Source: Theocolax elegans
Lineage: Eukaryota > Arthropoda > Insecta > Hymenoptera > Cerocephalidae
Direction of reading: 5' to 3'
DNA length: 64,000 nt
NCBI GenBank assembly: GCA_026168455.1
Contig: CM047430.1
Coordinates: 72,579,044-72,643,043 of the forward strand
Numbering within the stretch: position 1 is the first letter of the stretch; every line of letters begins with the position of its first letter. The notes under the pieces were generated by a model that was given only the letters and a program-made list of their open reading frames with translations, was not told the origin of the DNA and searched no databases. The position numbers and the translations under genes were made by a program. Below are positions 27,801-42,800 of the stretch, piece by piece.

Positions 27801-30800
27801 TTTAATACTTATACTTTCTGCATGCGTCAAAATATATACAATTATTAGCCTTTTTAACATAAAATTATTCTATGAACGTACAGATTTGCCTTAATTGATC
27901 AACAATTGGGTATGTGACGGTACTTTAGAGATCAGAGAGCCTACTTATTGAGAAAAATGCATCAAAATATCTATATCCATTATTAAAGCTATAATTTTAT
28001 TACTGTCCCATATATGAGCCATGCCGGCAGTCTAAAGGTTAAGTAAACAATTGATAAGTTATGTACATGTATGCATGAAATCAATGGGATTTGACAATAC
28101 TCATCTATAGTTTTATCTACAAGATCACTGGGAAACCTTATTTAAAATATTTGAAGATTTGTGGAAAAAAGCGTTTCATCACGTTAATCAGTAATTTAAG
28201 TATTATTTCCAAGACGGTTGATAATTTCCAGGTCATTTTCGGTATTTCAATTTCTACTAGGGAATCAATGATTTTTTTCATAATGATTAGAAACATTTGT
28301 TAATTTCTTAAACAAATCGCATTAATATTAACTTTTATTTAAAATTTGCTTAGCAAATTGGTAACTCAACTATTTGAATTAATCGCAGGAGTTCTCAGGA
28401 AACACTTCATCGAATAGTCTGTTTCCCTCAAGTGGTTTAAAATCATATTGAATTGTTAGTGCGAAAATTACAGTTCATTCGATGAAGATATCCTGCCCTA
28501 AGTCTATTATAGAAAAGAAAAAAAAACTACTTAATTAAAAAATTTCAAGCGACTCTGACCAAAAGGTTTTTTCCATTAGTTTTGTGGATCAATCGATTGT
28601 AAACATAAAAATTATTAAAACTTACCACCCCGCTATTTGTAACAGATAAAAGTTGCATCATCGTCTTCCCATCTCGTTTCTCATTAAAGTAAAATTTTCA
28701 TTTAAAAAAATAAAGTTAAACTTACAATCGTACACTTATACATACACATAATCCTCGAATATAAGTGTACACGCGGAAGAGAAATGCTCAAAAACGAACG
28801 AAATAAATGGTAATTGGATATTTCGTCCTATAGAGTATAGACGATGCTTGCCAAGTCGATTAAACTTTCGAGGTAGAATCAAGTGAAACGCGCGATAACA
28901 ATATAAACACAATTCAAACCCGGGACGTAGAAAGTTTCGAGAAAAATGAAAGGCTATACGTCAAAAGTTAGATGAGAAATCGTGAATTGAGACACTGCGA
29001 TCGAACAACGAGAAATGAATTAAAAAAAAAAATTTTCTCGGTACAGCGTCGCCGTTCTTCGCGGCACCGTCGCGTCTCGTGACCGTGAAAAAATCGGACA
29101 CCGCTACGTTGCACTGCGAGGTCCACGGCGACAAGCCGGTCACGGTTGGTTGGTTCAAAGGTGGTAAGGACGAGATGAATCCCTCGACGAACTACAGGGT
29201 GACGGTGAAGCAAGAATCAACACCCAACGGCGTCGTCGCTCAGTTGCAAATATCATCGGCCGAAGCCTCGGACAGCGGTGCTTATTTCTGTCAGGCGAGC
29301 AATCTTTACGGCAGGGACCAACAGCTCGTTCAACTTCTCGTTCAAGGTATCTATATCTACATTTACGTATTTTTCTTCTTTGTTTATCGCGTCACTCGTC
29401 TCGTATGTTAAACAAAAAACACAGCGACGGGCAAAGTTTAATTATTTCGTATACACTCTGCCCGGGTAAGTGCAGTTAAAGCGAAACGTGTGTTTGTCTT
29501 CCTGGACGCGTCGGATAGACAAGCAAGAACTTCGAGCCCCCGGGAATCTCGTAGCGCAAACGACAAAACCTACTGAAATTCAACGAGTGATTCATCTGCC
29601 CGCCAAGAAATGAATTAAATGTTCAAACAGCGGAATGCGATTGCTAAATTTATCTGGCGCACACTCTCTAATTTTCTTCGATTTAAAAATAATTGTGATG
29701 AATAATTCAATTCCAAGGAAATTTTCACAAAAATATTACACAGTAAAGTAATTGCTCAAAGTTCTCGACGAAACTGAATTAATATGAAAAATGACAGTCG
29801 AACCTAGCTGGCATTCTGAATGAGTTAAACAAGAATTCGAAAAATGAATGAATTAAGAATTATTTACAAGAATTTAAAAGGACTACATTCAAAATTAATT
29901 CGTTAAATATTCATTGATTTATTCAATGCAAGTTATTTACAACTCCACTATCAATTTATAAAGGGTTTTTTACATACATTCATTCATTTCTTAATAAGAT
30001 CTTAAACATATAGTAGGAAATTGATGATTTCAGTATTAGTTTAAAGAATCCTTAAAGTATAGTTTTTGAATTGTTTTATTTTTCTATATGAAATTCGACA
30101 GTATTCTTATTTATCTTATCAATAATAAATAACTTATATGTTTGTGGGGATATTCAACTTGTTTTGTTACACCATTCGAATAATTCACCAACTGAGCAGT
30201 AATATTTTTACTAAATTTTAACATATTAAAATTTAAGAGAAACTACGAGAACCTTACATACCCTTTGTTACGACGTAATTTATGATTACGCAAAGTTTTA
30301 ATGTGATTGTCACATTAATTAACAATCTTAATTGTTTTATAAATTTCAAACGTTCGGAAGTAATATTCAAACAGTTTTAAAATAATTAATCTCGATAATT
30401 AACATTCACCAGTTCCCTTGAAATTTTGTACAATTACAGATTACATCGTAACAAAGGGTCACTTTTTCATAAATTTTCTTAAATGTTGATATAAAATATT
30501 TATTATTATAAAAACAGTACTTTCTCAGGCGATAAATTACTCGATTGGTAATATAATGACTTCAAGATAACTTTCATCTCATTAATTGCCGAGCCGACGT
30601 TTGAGAGTCGATTGGTTTTTCAACTATAAAATACGTAGGGCACAACTTAATAAGTATTATAAAAGAAAAAAATATTCTAAAGTACAAAGACCCAGTCTGT
30701 TTGTTGTCAAAATGTATCACCAAAAATTTAATATTAGAAAGTTATATCTGCAAATATATCAATTTTTGATGAATAAGCAATGCGCACATTTAATTTGGTG

Positions 30801-33800
30801 AAACATTTTTCAAACGTGCCTTCAGATTTGGAAAAAGCGAGTTTATTTTACTTAAGAATATGTTATTCTTTCATAATATTTGGTATTATGTCTTTTACAG
30901 ATGAAAAATTAATCGTCTGTGAAATGTCCGGTTGGTCAATTAAATAAATCGATTATAGTATGAAACTTGGTTGAGTGGTCATTTTTCTTACCGTTATAAA
31001 AAGATATCTACTATATAGAAAATGTCGTCTTCTTTAATAAATATAATAGCCGCAAAACATTTCGTGGTGTCGCAGTACATCTTGCAACAATAAGCGTATA
31101 AGGTGTCACTGAGGAGTCCAAATTGGATGTAAAAAACAAAATGACTATCATTTTTTAAAATTAAATTTTAATTGTAGAATTTTAGGAATTAAATTATAAA
31201 ATAACGTTTTTATTGGTCGTTCATATTACGAAAGAATCTTTTAACATGTAATATTCGGAGTTTTCGTATTTAAGAGTAAATGAATTGATTACGGATTGAA
31301 TGTGTGTTAATAAATATATTAAAAAACTCTTCGAATTGAATTGAAGTAATTTATACCAATTATTATCAAAGAATCTTTCGATAGTTCGCAATAAACACTT
31401 TCCGAATAGTGCACAACACGTGTGGATTATGAATTTTTCAATTGACGATTTTACCAACTCATTTTATAACAGACAGGGTAGAGTTACAGGTTAAATAAAT
31501 ATAAAAGAAATTTTTTTTTGTTATTCAACTTGATGATTTAAAATTTTTGTAGCTTTTTTCTTGTAAACATAAAAATAAATATAAAAATTAATTTTTCAAT
31601 GCAAATTAACAGTGTTTTGAACAATATTGTATTTTTTAATAATACATTGTTTTAATAAACAAAAGACTGTCCAAATTAAAAAAAAGAGCCTGTGTAAAAT
31701 GTAAACAATAACTTAAAAAGAAGCATTTGGCACAGAGCAATAATTTTGATATATTTTTCATATACTTTTATTCAGAAAAGTTTATATTTTTACTGCAAAT
31801 ATAATCTCACAAATATTTAAGATCATAAAGATAAAAAACAAAAAAAGATTTTTTTTACCTAAACTCTACCCTTAATACATCAAAACTTCCGAATGAATAC
31901 TTTGGGATTAAATAAAAATTATAATTTTTATGCTATATTTTATATTAATTCTTTGGGTTTATGGCAGTCTGAGATTTTAATATTGTCAGCGATCATCTTA
32001 ATGATAAGTTTCGAATGGCTTTATGTTAAATTTTCGATCAACTTTTCTTCATCACGTGCAACAGAAACAATTTTTTTCCATTTCAGTATAAACATATAGT
32101 ATATTATCTAAACGAATCGAAGGTTTAAACTATACAAATCGTCACGTAATTATTAACTTACACAGTCATAAAAAAATAAAAGAAAAAAAAACGCGCACAC
32201 TTTTAATAAAGAAACTAATCTTTCTTTTACAAAAAATGTAAAAATTATACTTATTACCTGTGTCACATAAATATCCGTATTCCACGGTACGAAAACAATA
32301 CGTGAACTAAACTAACATGGATGAATTATCCACCGTTATACTATATATATATAGGTATAGTTTGATTTATGAATAAAAAGATAATGTGTACGGGCTACAG
32401 TTTTAAAACTTGGAAATACAGCTCGTGTTCGGATCGTAAAATAAGCAATTTGTACGAAATCTAGCGTATCCGGTGCGTCTGCGACTACTTATTTCGGAAA
32501 TTTAAGCCAAGTTCACTCTATTACAAAGTTTGGCCAGTTCCGCGTCTCCTCGACTATATATATACGTATCACGAGTATATATGTCTTATACGAAACTTTT
32601 ATACGACCTTATCGCGTAACGCCGAATTCCGAAAAACAATTCCGAAACTTTAAGTAATCTCGGATCTCCTTACTTTTCTCGCATATCGTATTTTGTTTAT
32701 AAAAAATTTGTACACAAAATACACATTAAGTACATGGTAGAGCCATCGGTTTATTTAAAATCGCCGTATGAAAAAGATTTTTTTGGGGAAAAAGGAACAC
32801 TTACGGGAGAATCAAAGAAGTTAAATTTTCGAATACATCATTAATACTTAAAAAGTTTCGTAAACTTAATTTACTCTAGTAATTTTTACATGTAGAAATA
32901 TTGGTTATATCGATATCCATCACCATTCCTTTGTTTTCGTTTTTATTAACCCACTGCATTAGATATTCTTGTACTTGTTAAGAGAGTGTTTTTAATTTAT
33001 ATTATGTATCTTATTTTATAAAAAAAACCTTAGATTCGTAATAAAAATCGATTTAGAAATCGCGTATTAATCTTAATTATTTTACTTTTTCTCCGTCCAA
33101 TTTTCTGATATTGCGAGCAAATTGTCGAAATATATTGTTATTTCCATTTTAATAGCTGTCTTTTTGATTTTGACCTACTCGAGTAGCTTGTAACAACGGA
33201 TTAACGATGAACCGAGTTTTTAGTTGAAAATTAGTAGTTTGACCAAAAGTTGACCATTAAGTCCGTGATCAACGGTCAAAAAGTGCTTTCGACTACGCTC
33301 AACAATCCACAATTTATACAAAGAAATTTGACAAGTGTAGCGTGGAATAGCTATTTTCATTCTGATAAAAGGATGAACACAAAAAATCGAAAAAAAAACA
33401 CAACGAAAAAATCGTTTGAACTCAAGGAAGAAACGTAGAAACATTTTCCACGTATACCCTGGTAGAAATTTGGTCATTTTCAAAGGATTGCGGTTAAAAC
33501 ATTGTATAAAATTATTTTATAAAATAAATAAAAAGTATTTTATAGTTAAAACTCAGACCTTTATACCAATTAAAAAAAATAGTTTATATACCTAAAAAAT
33601 GGTTTAAATTTCTCCGTAGTAAATATCTGATCACACACGTAACGTTTTTTAAGCCAAAGAATGTCCAAGTGTCATAAAATACCATTTAACTTTCAAATGT
33701 TGAATTTCTACTGGGACTGCTAGGATATTTTTATCGATAATGCCTAATTTTACCCCTTCTTACGTTCTGTACAAGAGGTACTTAATTGTTAAAATATTGT

Positions 33801-36800
33801 TAAAATAAGCGTAATAAAAGAAATTGTAAGGGAAAAATACAATGATGTTAACGCAATGAAAATGTAAACTGTAAAAGAACCGCCGATGGCACCGACGAAC
33901 CTCGAGACCGCGATGGTGGCGAGCCGCAGCATCAACGTCAAGTGGCAGCACAAGTCCCAGGACACGAGCGAAGTGAGCAAGTACATACTCCAGTACAAGG
34001 AAGGGGACGGTATGTGGCAGCAACAGGAGCTGAGTGGACCACCCTTGCCGTACGCCGCGTTGATCGACGAGCTCAAACCCGCGACGAGGTACACGATCCG
34101 AGTGATCGCCGAAGGCCCAGCGGGACGATCGTCACCATCGAGCGAGCTCGTAGTCAGGACCGAGCCGCAGAGGCCGGCGGGACCACCTTTGAACTTGGCG
34201 GCTAGGGCCCTTTCCTCCACCGAGATTTTGGTCACGTGGTTGCCGCCTCTGCCGGATCTCAGGCACGGAGACGTCGAGGGTTTCAACGTCGGTTTCCGGG
34301 AGACTGGGTAAATTCTTTATTATTTATTAACAATCTTTCTCTTTATACGTCACTGTTATTGATATACACCTTATACTTGCACACGAAATTCGACTAATCG
34401 ATGTACGAGTAAATCCACAAAAAATCTTTCCAATCGAGTTCCCTAAAATCGAAAAAAATTATTTTTGAGGTACACCTTCCGGACCTTAGTTTTTTTCATC
34501 TATAAGTACTTATAATATGTGAAACGTTAAAGTTTTTTTTTATATATTTGGGAATAGTGTTTAATTTTGACTGTAAGACCGAAATAATTGGAATTACAAC
34601 TGATATTTATGGCAGTTGACAAAATAATTGATTATTATTTATCTTTTTCAATTTCAACAATTCAATAATCCTACTTTAAAATTATTTGTAGTTTTATATG
34701 TTACGTCTTTATTATGGTTAGATATTTCGAATCTACATTATATGTCATATCATTTAATTTGTCTATTCGAATAGAAAAATATTATCCAAAGATTATTTTT
34801 TAATACAATTGTTGTATAAATATAAAAATTATGTAAAAAATGCATTTTTCGATTTTTTGATGTAAAACTTCAAACTTAAAAAAAAGTGTCACAAGCCTTC
34901 TTCTTCATGTTCAAATTTCGTTTCACATATCATAAATATTTGTACACGAAGAAAACTAAGGTCCGGAAGGTGTGCCTCAAAAATAATTCTTTTCGATTTT
35001 AGGGAACACGATTTGGAAGATTTTCTGTGGATTTCCACGTACATTCATCAAGGGAAAAATTGAATGCAAATAATACCCATTTTTCTTCGTGTATAGTTAT
35101 ATTTTAATATTTCAATTTCCATCCGAAATATTTACGGATACTGGTTGGAACTAATTTTTTTTTATTAATTTTATTCTCGCGATTTTTTCTCATTTTTTTC
35201 GCGTTTAATTATATGGTTGCCAATAATGATTATTATACACATACACCGTATTCATACAAATTTAAAGCGCACATGTTTTTTTAATGTCGTATACAATTCC
35301 AATCCGGAATTTCGAAAATTAATTATAATACGAGTGTAACCAATATATATCAACGGAAGCATAACAAATTACCCGTATTATTATATAATACATTGTTTAC
35401 TCGATCCACAAATCGACATTATATATATATATATATAATTGACGAAAATAAATAATGATTACGAAAATGTATTTGAATACGCGTTGTAACTCGACGCGAG
35501 TGTAAATTGAAAAAAAAAATTCTTACGTTATACCGTTGCACAAATGCGAGGAATGGTTTTAATGATGTATCCACAGATCGTCGAATCCATCATTCAACTT
35601 CACTTCGGTCCCCGGAGACGGCGAGGAGGGTGGAGCTGAACTGCGGCTGACCGGTCTTCGGCCGTACACGAGGTACACTTTGATCGTCCAGGCCTACAAC
35701 CAAGTGGGCTCGGGTCCTCTTTCCGAGCTTTTGACCACTCAAACTCTCGAGGATGGTAAGTACACGCGCGCTCGGTCATCTATGTACGACCCATCATTTT
35801 TTTTTTTTTTGTTAATTAAAAGTCACTTTTACCTGTATATTTTCATTCTTAGCGGATACTATATGCACTCGGAAAAAATATATTTTTGATCTAAGTGGAA
35901 TTCTTAAGAAGAAAATCTGTTTGCTCCAATGTGATTCGTTTTACATAATCAAACGAATTCTTTTATAATCGAGCGGAATGTTCTTTTTGTAAAAAAGATC
36001 AATATTTTATAAATAAATCAGATTCCTCTTGATTTTAAAGGAATCGCATTGGACTAACCGGATTTTCTTCTTGTGACATATTTAATAATTCCGGTTAGAT
36101 CGATAATGTAATTTTTCAGTGTATTTTGAGAAATTACAGTTCTCGTTGTTCGGTCGTGTTGATTTCTTTTCGTACATGAAAAGAATAAAAATACAGTTTA
36201 CCTTTTTTAGGTTTATATATAAAAAGACTATTTTATCTTCTTTATTAAAATGTTATATAAACTATTAAAAAATCAGATTCTGTTTATGTCCGCGTATTAA
36301 GAAGTTACAGAAGAAGAATTTATCATTTTAATACGTACTTTTTACTGATCGAATACAAATATCAATTCCATCGAATACTTGCATTATTTTAATTACTATT
36401 ATTTTTAATTCAAATATAAAAGGTATTGTTAAATAATATAGAAACAGTACACGCGAATGGGAGTATCATTATTCGTAACATCTATGACCTACTTCTACAA
36501 TACACGATTAATATAACTATATACAAGTATAATTAAATCCGGTTATCCAAATAACCTCTATCAGGAAATAACTATTTTACTACACATTATGTTTAAGGGG
36601 ATGTGGGACTCAGAAACTGGTAATTTTAAATATTTTTTTATAAATAAAAGAAATAAATTTTTGAAAAAATCTTTGAACGTCATACCCTTAAGCATGTTTT
36701 AAACAATATATTCAAATTTTTTCAGATTTTTAAATTTGTAATTTAATCCTGATTTTTGCGTTGAAAATTCATTTCTTTTTAGACCAATAATTACCGAACG

Positions 36801-39800
36801 AATATTGTTTATTCAATTATTATTAACAAATTTATTTTTTGTTCAAAAATCAAAACGTCATGCTCTCGCTTTTGTTTTAAACTGCCCATATGAATTTTTT
36901 CAGATTTTTAATACAATATTTCCAAGATAATTCTTACGTTGAAAGGTGTAGATCCCTGAAACTTGGATCCGACATCCCGTTATATTGTAAATTTACCTTC
37001 CTGTAAATGATGCATTAATAATTTGGAGGTTACCTATCTACCTGGACATCCTCCACAAGAAGTGACCAATTTTCTTTATTCAATTGAAATTGTAAATATC
37101 AAGTAAATGATGTTCAGATGACCTGGATAACAGTCACTTCCTGTGGAGGGTATTCGAATTATGGTACACTTCATACCATTGGGGCATCATCTACGGCGAG
37201 GTTATTTTATTCAATTATTATATTATATGCCATTTTACAATTTAACTGGGTAGTTAATAAAGATTACTTACTTTATAATATTACATAAATTTCACCATTT
37301 TAAATAAGGCATCTGAATTTTTACATTTACGTAGCTTTGTCACTTTGACACGATAAATAGTATCACTGATATTTAGAAAAAGGTATATTCTGCCTTTTTC
37401 CGAAATAGTTTTCATCTTTTCGATAAAAAGAAGTTTCAACGTTATAATAGAAAAGATTAACATTTCGTTTTATTTTTCTCCGCATGCGTTTCGTATAACA
37501 GTATACATATAATTTGATAATTGATTAAATCGTTGCGTCCAAGCTGATACTGTTCCGTTTGTGGTCTAACAACTAATTCATTAGAAATAAAATATTTATC
37601 GTTCTCCTGATGGATTTCTGTATGTACAGACCTGCACTCGCGTAACGATAAATATCGCTTGCAATTATTAATTTCGATTGGAAAGAAAACACGTTACGAA
37701 CTTATGAATATTTACGTGACAATTAAAACGCGCAACAACCGGATAATAAATAATTATAATTTTATATATTATAATTTACATTAAACATTACTGATGTTGT
37801 TTTCGAACGAACGAGGAGTATCGTTTCAAACAACAACTCTCGGGTTATTCAATTAATCGCATTTATTCGCGCGAATTTTGATGTATCTCGTGGAAATGTA
37901 CCAGTCGCGAAGTATTCATTCGATATTTAATGGATTTCAAACATTTTTTAGAGATACACAAACGATAAATTACTCAAAGAAAATTGGGTCGAAGTGCCGT
38001 ATAAAATATATGGGTGCAGCCTTCTTTAAATTTTCACTCGAGTAGAAGGTTTGATAATTCTTTCTTTTTAATCGTCGAAACGTTAATAATTAGCAACGTC
38101 GAAATTTTTTAACAGTCTATTTGGTAATATACCGGTCCGAGCATTAAGATGGAGCGATACAAATAAAAGTATTATATATTTTTAACGTGAGATCAAGGGC
38201 ACGATCGCGAATTTTCAGACGTCTAACTCGAACAGAAAATAATATTTTTGTTGTCGTTGTAATTTTAGCTTGAGATCATGCGAAGTTTGGGTTGAGAATC
38301 CAAGTCCTTACCATTGCGCCACCGCGTCACTTGCATGTGTTTCATCGAATCGTCCTTTTAAAGTAAACAAACGAACGACGCGATTCCAATAAAAATTTTA
38401 TTTATCGCTTCTTTTCGGTATCTCGTGCTGTACTGTTGTTTATAGAATTTCGTAACAGTATAGGAAAAAATCAGAGTTAATAAAATTTACAAGCTTAATT
38501 GTAAAATTTAGTACGCTAACTCCACAAATTTTACTACATTTAGAGTAAATTTTACTACATTTACTGTAAATTTTACTTAGCAGTTTGGTAATTTTTTCGG
38601 TTTTTTCGGTCTGTTACCACATTACTTGGGAGTTTGGGAATTTTTACCAAACTCCTTTGTAATATTTTCTAAATATTTCTCTCCGTGTAGAGTTTTACCG
38701 AATTGAAATGATATACGGAGAGAAAAGTTTCAGTAAATATAACTGAACTTTTACTGACGGGGTAACTGACTGCAGAAACCCAAAAAAATTAATGAACTTT
38801 TGGTCTATATACTGTACTTTATATCAATTTTTAATGAAAGTCTATTAATTTTTTCTAAAACTATAGAAATTTTTTAACAGTCTATTTGGTAATATACCGG
38901 TCCGAGCATTAAGATGGAGCGATACAAATAAAAGTATTATATATTTTTAACGTGAGATCAAGGGCACGATCGCGAATTTTCAGACGTCTAACTCGAACAG
39001 AAATAATATTTTTGTTGTCGTTGTAATTTTACGCTTGAGATCACGAGGAACACGAATTATACACGGAGAGAAATAATTTGTAAATATTACAAAGCAGTTT
39101 GGTAAAAATTCCTAAACTCTCAAGTAATGTGGTAACAAACTGCGAATCTCGTAATTTTTACCAAACTAAATTGTAATTTTAATTTTTTTTTTAACATCAG
39201 AAAAAAATTTTATTCCTCCGCATATTATTTATTATTGAGTTTATGTATATTATTCGAGTGTTATGGAAATTTTAAATATTTATGAAATTTAATTAGGAAA
39301 AAACGACGCGATGACCGAATAAATTTATTTTATGTTTTCATCGATCGCTTTTTAACAAACAACGCGCGTATCGCTCCGTATTGCTGTACTGTTGTTTATA
39401 GAATTTCGTAAACAGTATAGGAAAAAATCAGAGTTAATAAAATTTAACAAGCTTAATTGTAAAAATTTAGTACGCTAACTCCACAAATTTTGTACTACTT
39501 TAGAGTAAAATTTTACTACATTTACTGTAATTTACTTAGCAGTTTGGTAATTTTTCGGTTTTTCGGTCTGTTACCCATTAACTGGGAGTTTGGGAATTTT
39601 TACCAAACTCCTTTGGTAATATTTTCTAAATATTTCTCTCCGTTAGAGTTTTACCGAATTGAAATGATATACGGAGAGAAAAGTTTCAGTAAATATAACG
39701 AACTTTTACTGACGGGGTAACTGACTGCAGAAACCCAAAAAAATTAATGAACTTTTGGTCTATATACTGTACTTTATATCAATTTTTAATGAAAGTCTAT

Positions 39801-42800
39801 TAATTTTTTCTAAAACTATAGAAATTTTTGCTAAAGTTTGGCATTGTATTACCGCGATAGTAGGAAATTATTAAAATTTACTGAAACTTTTATGTCCGTG
39901 TAGAAATCGATCTGAACCCAAATAATTACAACTAATATATTATCTGAAAGTCCGCCATCGTAAGTCGGTCACAGTTATTTCGATCGATTAAAAATTGTAA
40001 AGTAATTGAGAAAAGTTGGTGAGCGTTGACCCAATGATTTGATCGACAGTGCCGGGTATGCCACCCGAGGACGTGCGATGCGCAGCATTGACATCCGAGT
40101 CCCTTCAGGTGTCGTGGCAGCCTCCCCCGAGTAGCCACACGAACGGCATGATCCAAGGGTACAAATTGAACTACGAGCCTATCCTCGGTGAATCCTGGCC
40201 AAACGTTGACGAGATGGAGGTAAACATATAACAACTGATTTCCAAAATTTTCCTCTTTCGTGACATCGACTAATGTCTCTCTGGTTTCTGGATGACAAAA
40301 GGTGCGTAAAACAAACGTTCTAACGACCGTGCTGACGGGACTGAGGAAGTACACCAACTACAGCATCCAAGTGTTGGCTTACACGAGGGTAGGAGACGGC
40401 GTGCCCACGCGAATCAGTTACTGCCACACCGAGGAGGACGGTAAGTATTTTTTTTCTACGTACAAATAATTAAACGAACCCGAGATATATATATATATAT
40501 GAACGCTGATCGATTTGGTTTCCTCGACACCGATTCAGTGCCAGGCAGTCCGGCGGACATCAAGGTTGTCGTGAGCTCCCCCGAAGCCCTCTTTATCTCA
40601 TGGCTACCACCGGTCGAACCCAACGGCCTCATAACCAAGTACAATCTATACACGAGGTACGTTCGATCATCCTTACTGATTTTAGGGTTTTCGAGAGAAG
40701 TTGTACACGAGGGTATCCCTTCTCCAGGTAGGATTAAATTTTACTGCATTTACACGATCTACGAACCGTTCGATTAACCCATATTTGATCGACGATGTCC
40801 CATCTATAGCTCGGTCATTAAATTATCAATCGCGCATCCTTTGATCGGACGGGATTATAATTTTTTCACTCGTCCACTTTTTCGTACAGATTAGCTGCCA
40901 CTCTAAATCCTAAAGTATAAATGTTGAGAATTCCACATTTTTTTATTTGTGACACATATGAGAGTACATATAAAGGAAATAATAAATCACGCGTTTTTCC
41001 ATATGTTATATCCCATTCACCCTTTGAAGTTTAAAAAAACTTTTAACACGCTTTACGTTGTATCTGTTTAATATTTTAAGATTAACCAAGTTTCACATCA
41101 CTCGAAATTCTACACTTTTATGAAGTGTAACATAAAGTCATTTTACTGAATTTTTGCGCATTAGGATTTAGACCGTAGGTATTACAATTTTTTTAGGTAT
41201 TTAATTTATATAATTACAACGGACTGTAACACTATGACGAATATATGAAATGTCGAAATAAAAAAAATAATTAGTACGAAAAAATACTGTTTCAAATCGC
41301 TCAACTCAAAAGTGTGATATATTTCAGCCATCGTATAAAAATTAAAAAAAGGAAATTGGAGATGTAACTTTAGGATGATTAAAATAATTTTGAGTGATAT
41401 CAAATTATGAAAAATCATTTTATTTTACTATTATTTTCTATATAGATTTTTGTAAAAAATATGCTTAAATATTAATGTACCTTAAATTCGTGAAGTGAAA
41501 AGTGTAGTTCATATTATTAATTTGATTATATCACTCAATGGTTTCCAATATTGGTTTCTCGGAATTTTATCGATCTTCCCAAGTCATAGGTAAGGTATGG
41601 AAAGGTTTTTTTTCCTCCCTTTTACCTTTGACTTGAGAAGATCGATAAAACTTTGAAAAACCAATATTAAAATTGTAGTGAAAAGGTTAATAATGTAATG
41701 TTCAATGATTGTTTGCAAATTGAACAAAAAAATTGACGATATACCTATAATAGACTATTTTCAGTAGAAACTCTTATACGTATCCACGTGTACTTACGAC
41801 ATATCGATGGAATATATACTGATGGCCAATTTAATTATTTCAGTATAGTTTCCATAATATTAATGAATTAAACAAAATTCTCTCGTAGTATCACGTCTCC
41901 ACCAAAATTACTTAAACTGCACTCAGGCAATTTTCCGTTGACCCGTAGAAAAAAATAATTGACAAACGTGACATCCAATAATTTTCACTCGATGAGTTTG
42001 CACCGTGTACGAACGAAGTTACGAAGACGAACCGTACTGTTAATTGCATTAAGCACAGACGCTAGCACCAAAACTCTCGGAAATTCTGGAAGAGTAAACG
42101 TAATCGTAGACTTTAGAATGTATATAGGTGTATATATACATATAGAATATCTGCAATACGTGTGAATTCAGAGTGGTCGACGGTCGAGAAGAGCTAAACC
42201 ACGGAAAACGTACGCTTCCCGCTGGTGACACTTACTTCGAAGCGACTGGACTGCAGCAGCACGTGGAGTACCAGTTCTGGGTGACCGCGAGTACTCGCGT
42301 AGGAGAGGGTCAAAATTCGAAAGTGGCTGCCCAGGTGCCAACGTTGCGAGTACCCGCTAGAATCACTTCGTTCGGAGGGCAAGTGGTCAGACCTTGGAGA
42401 GGCTCGGTCACCTTGGCGTGCAGCGCGGTTGGCGAACCCACCACGAGAGCTTGGTACAAATCGAATCTGGAACAAGTGCGCACCGACTCCAGTCGGAATA
42501 TACAAATATTGCAGACCGGCGAGGTTGTCTTTTCGAGTTTGCAGCCGCAGGACGCTGGGAATTACACGTGCCAGGTCGAGAACTCTCAAGGGAGCGATCG
42601 GCTTCATTATTCTCTTATCGTTCAAGGTGAGCATTCGTTCAGTTCAACACTTTTATTCGATTAATCGTTCTTTTATCACCTATATCTTTTACCCGTGGCT
42701 ATTCGGTCAATATTCTCAAATATTTAAATAAATATATGTAATACAATTTAACGGAAATACCAATATTATATTGATATTATTATTGTTAGTCATAAGGATC

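Larger units (their letters stand above)
26507..28038. mobile_element. Non-autonomous piggyBac-like element (long member)
   Basis: The termini cctttagactgcc and its exact inverse ggcagtctaaagg are each flanked by TTAA (26503-26506 and 28039-28042), a perfect piggyBac-type target duplication. A palindrome ggctcatatatgagcc sits inside the left end and catatatgagcc inside the right. The interior from about 26770 to 27500 holds five degenerate copies of a motif around acccctagcgagggggtg in both orientations. A further inverted repeat lies at 27536-27914. There is no transposase. Confidence 0.8.
25634..29046 (+). other. Intron with a long piggyBac-like element
   Basis: The intron between Ig8 and Ig9. 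Most of its middle is the TTAA-flanked element at 26507-28038. A single cacggagaaaaatt word near 26008 resembles the ends of elements at 39 kb. Elsewhere no feature was recognised. Confidence 0.7.
29347..33877 (+). other. 4.5 kb intron before the fibronectin block
   Basis: AT-rich intron containing two small inverted-repeat elements (30260-30459 and 31474-31873). No coding segment was recognised in the rest, which includes ordinary A/T tracts and a short ta run near 32343. Confidence 0.7.
35756..40049 (+). other. 4.3 kb intron with several repeats
   Basis: It contains a cactgaaaaa-family element at 35866-36121, an inverted repeat at 36597-36979, a small hairpin at 37048-37150 and a direct tandem duplication from 38103 to 39830. 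A possible SINE-like relic lies near 38285-38335. No coding segment was recognised. Confidence 0.7.

Noticed and set aside
33789..34286. 165-residue antisense open frame over FN1/FN2
   Set aside because: It mirrors the GC-rich sense exon, crosses the exon boundary into the intron and has no recognisable domain.
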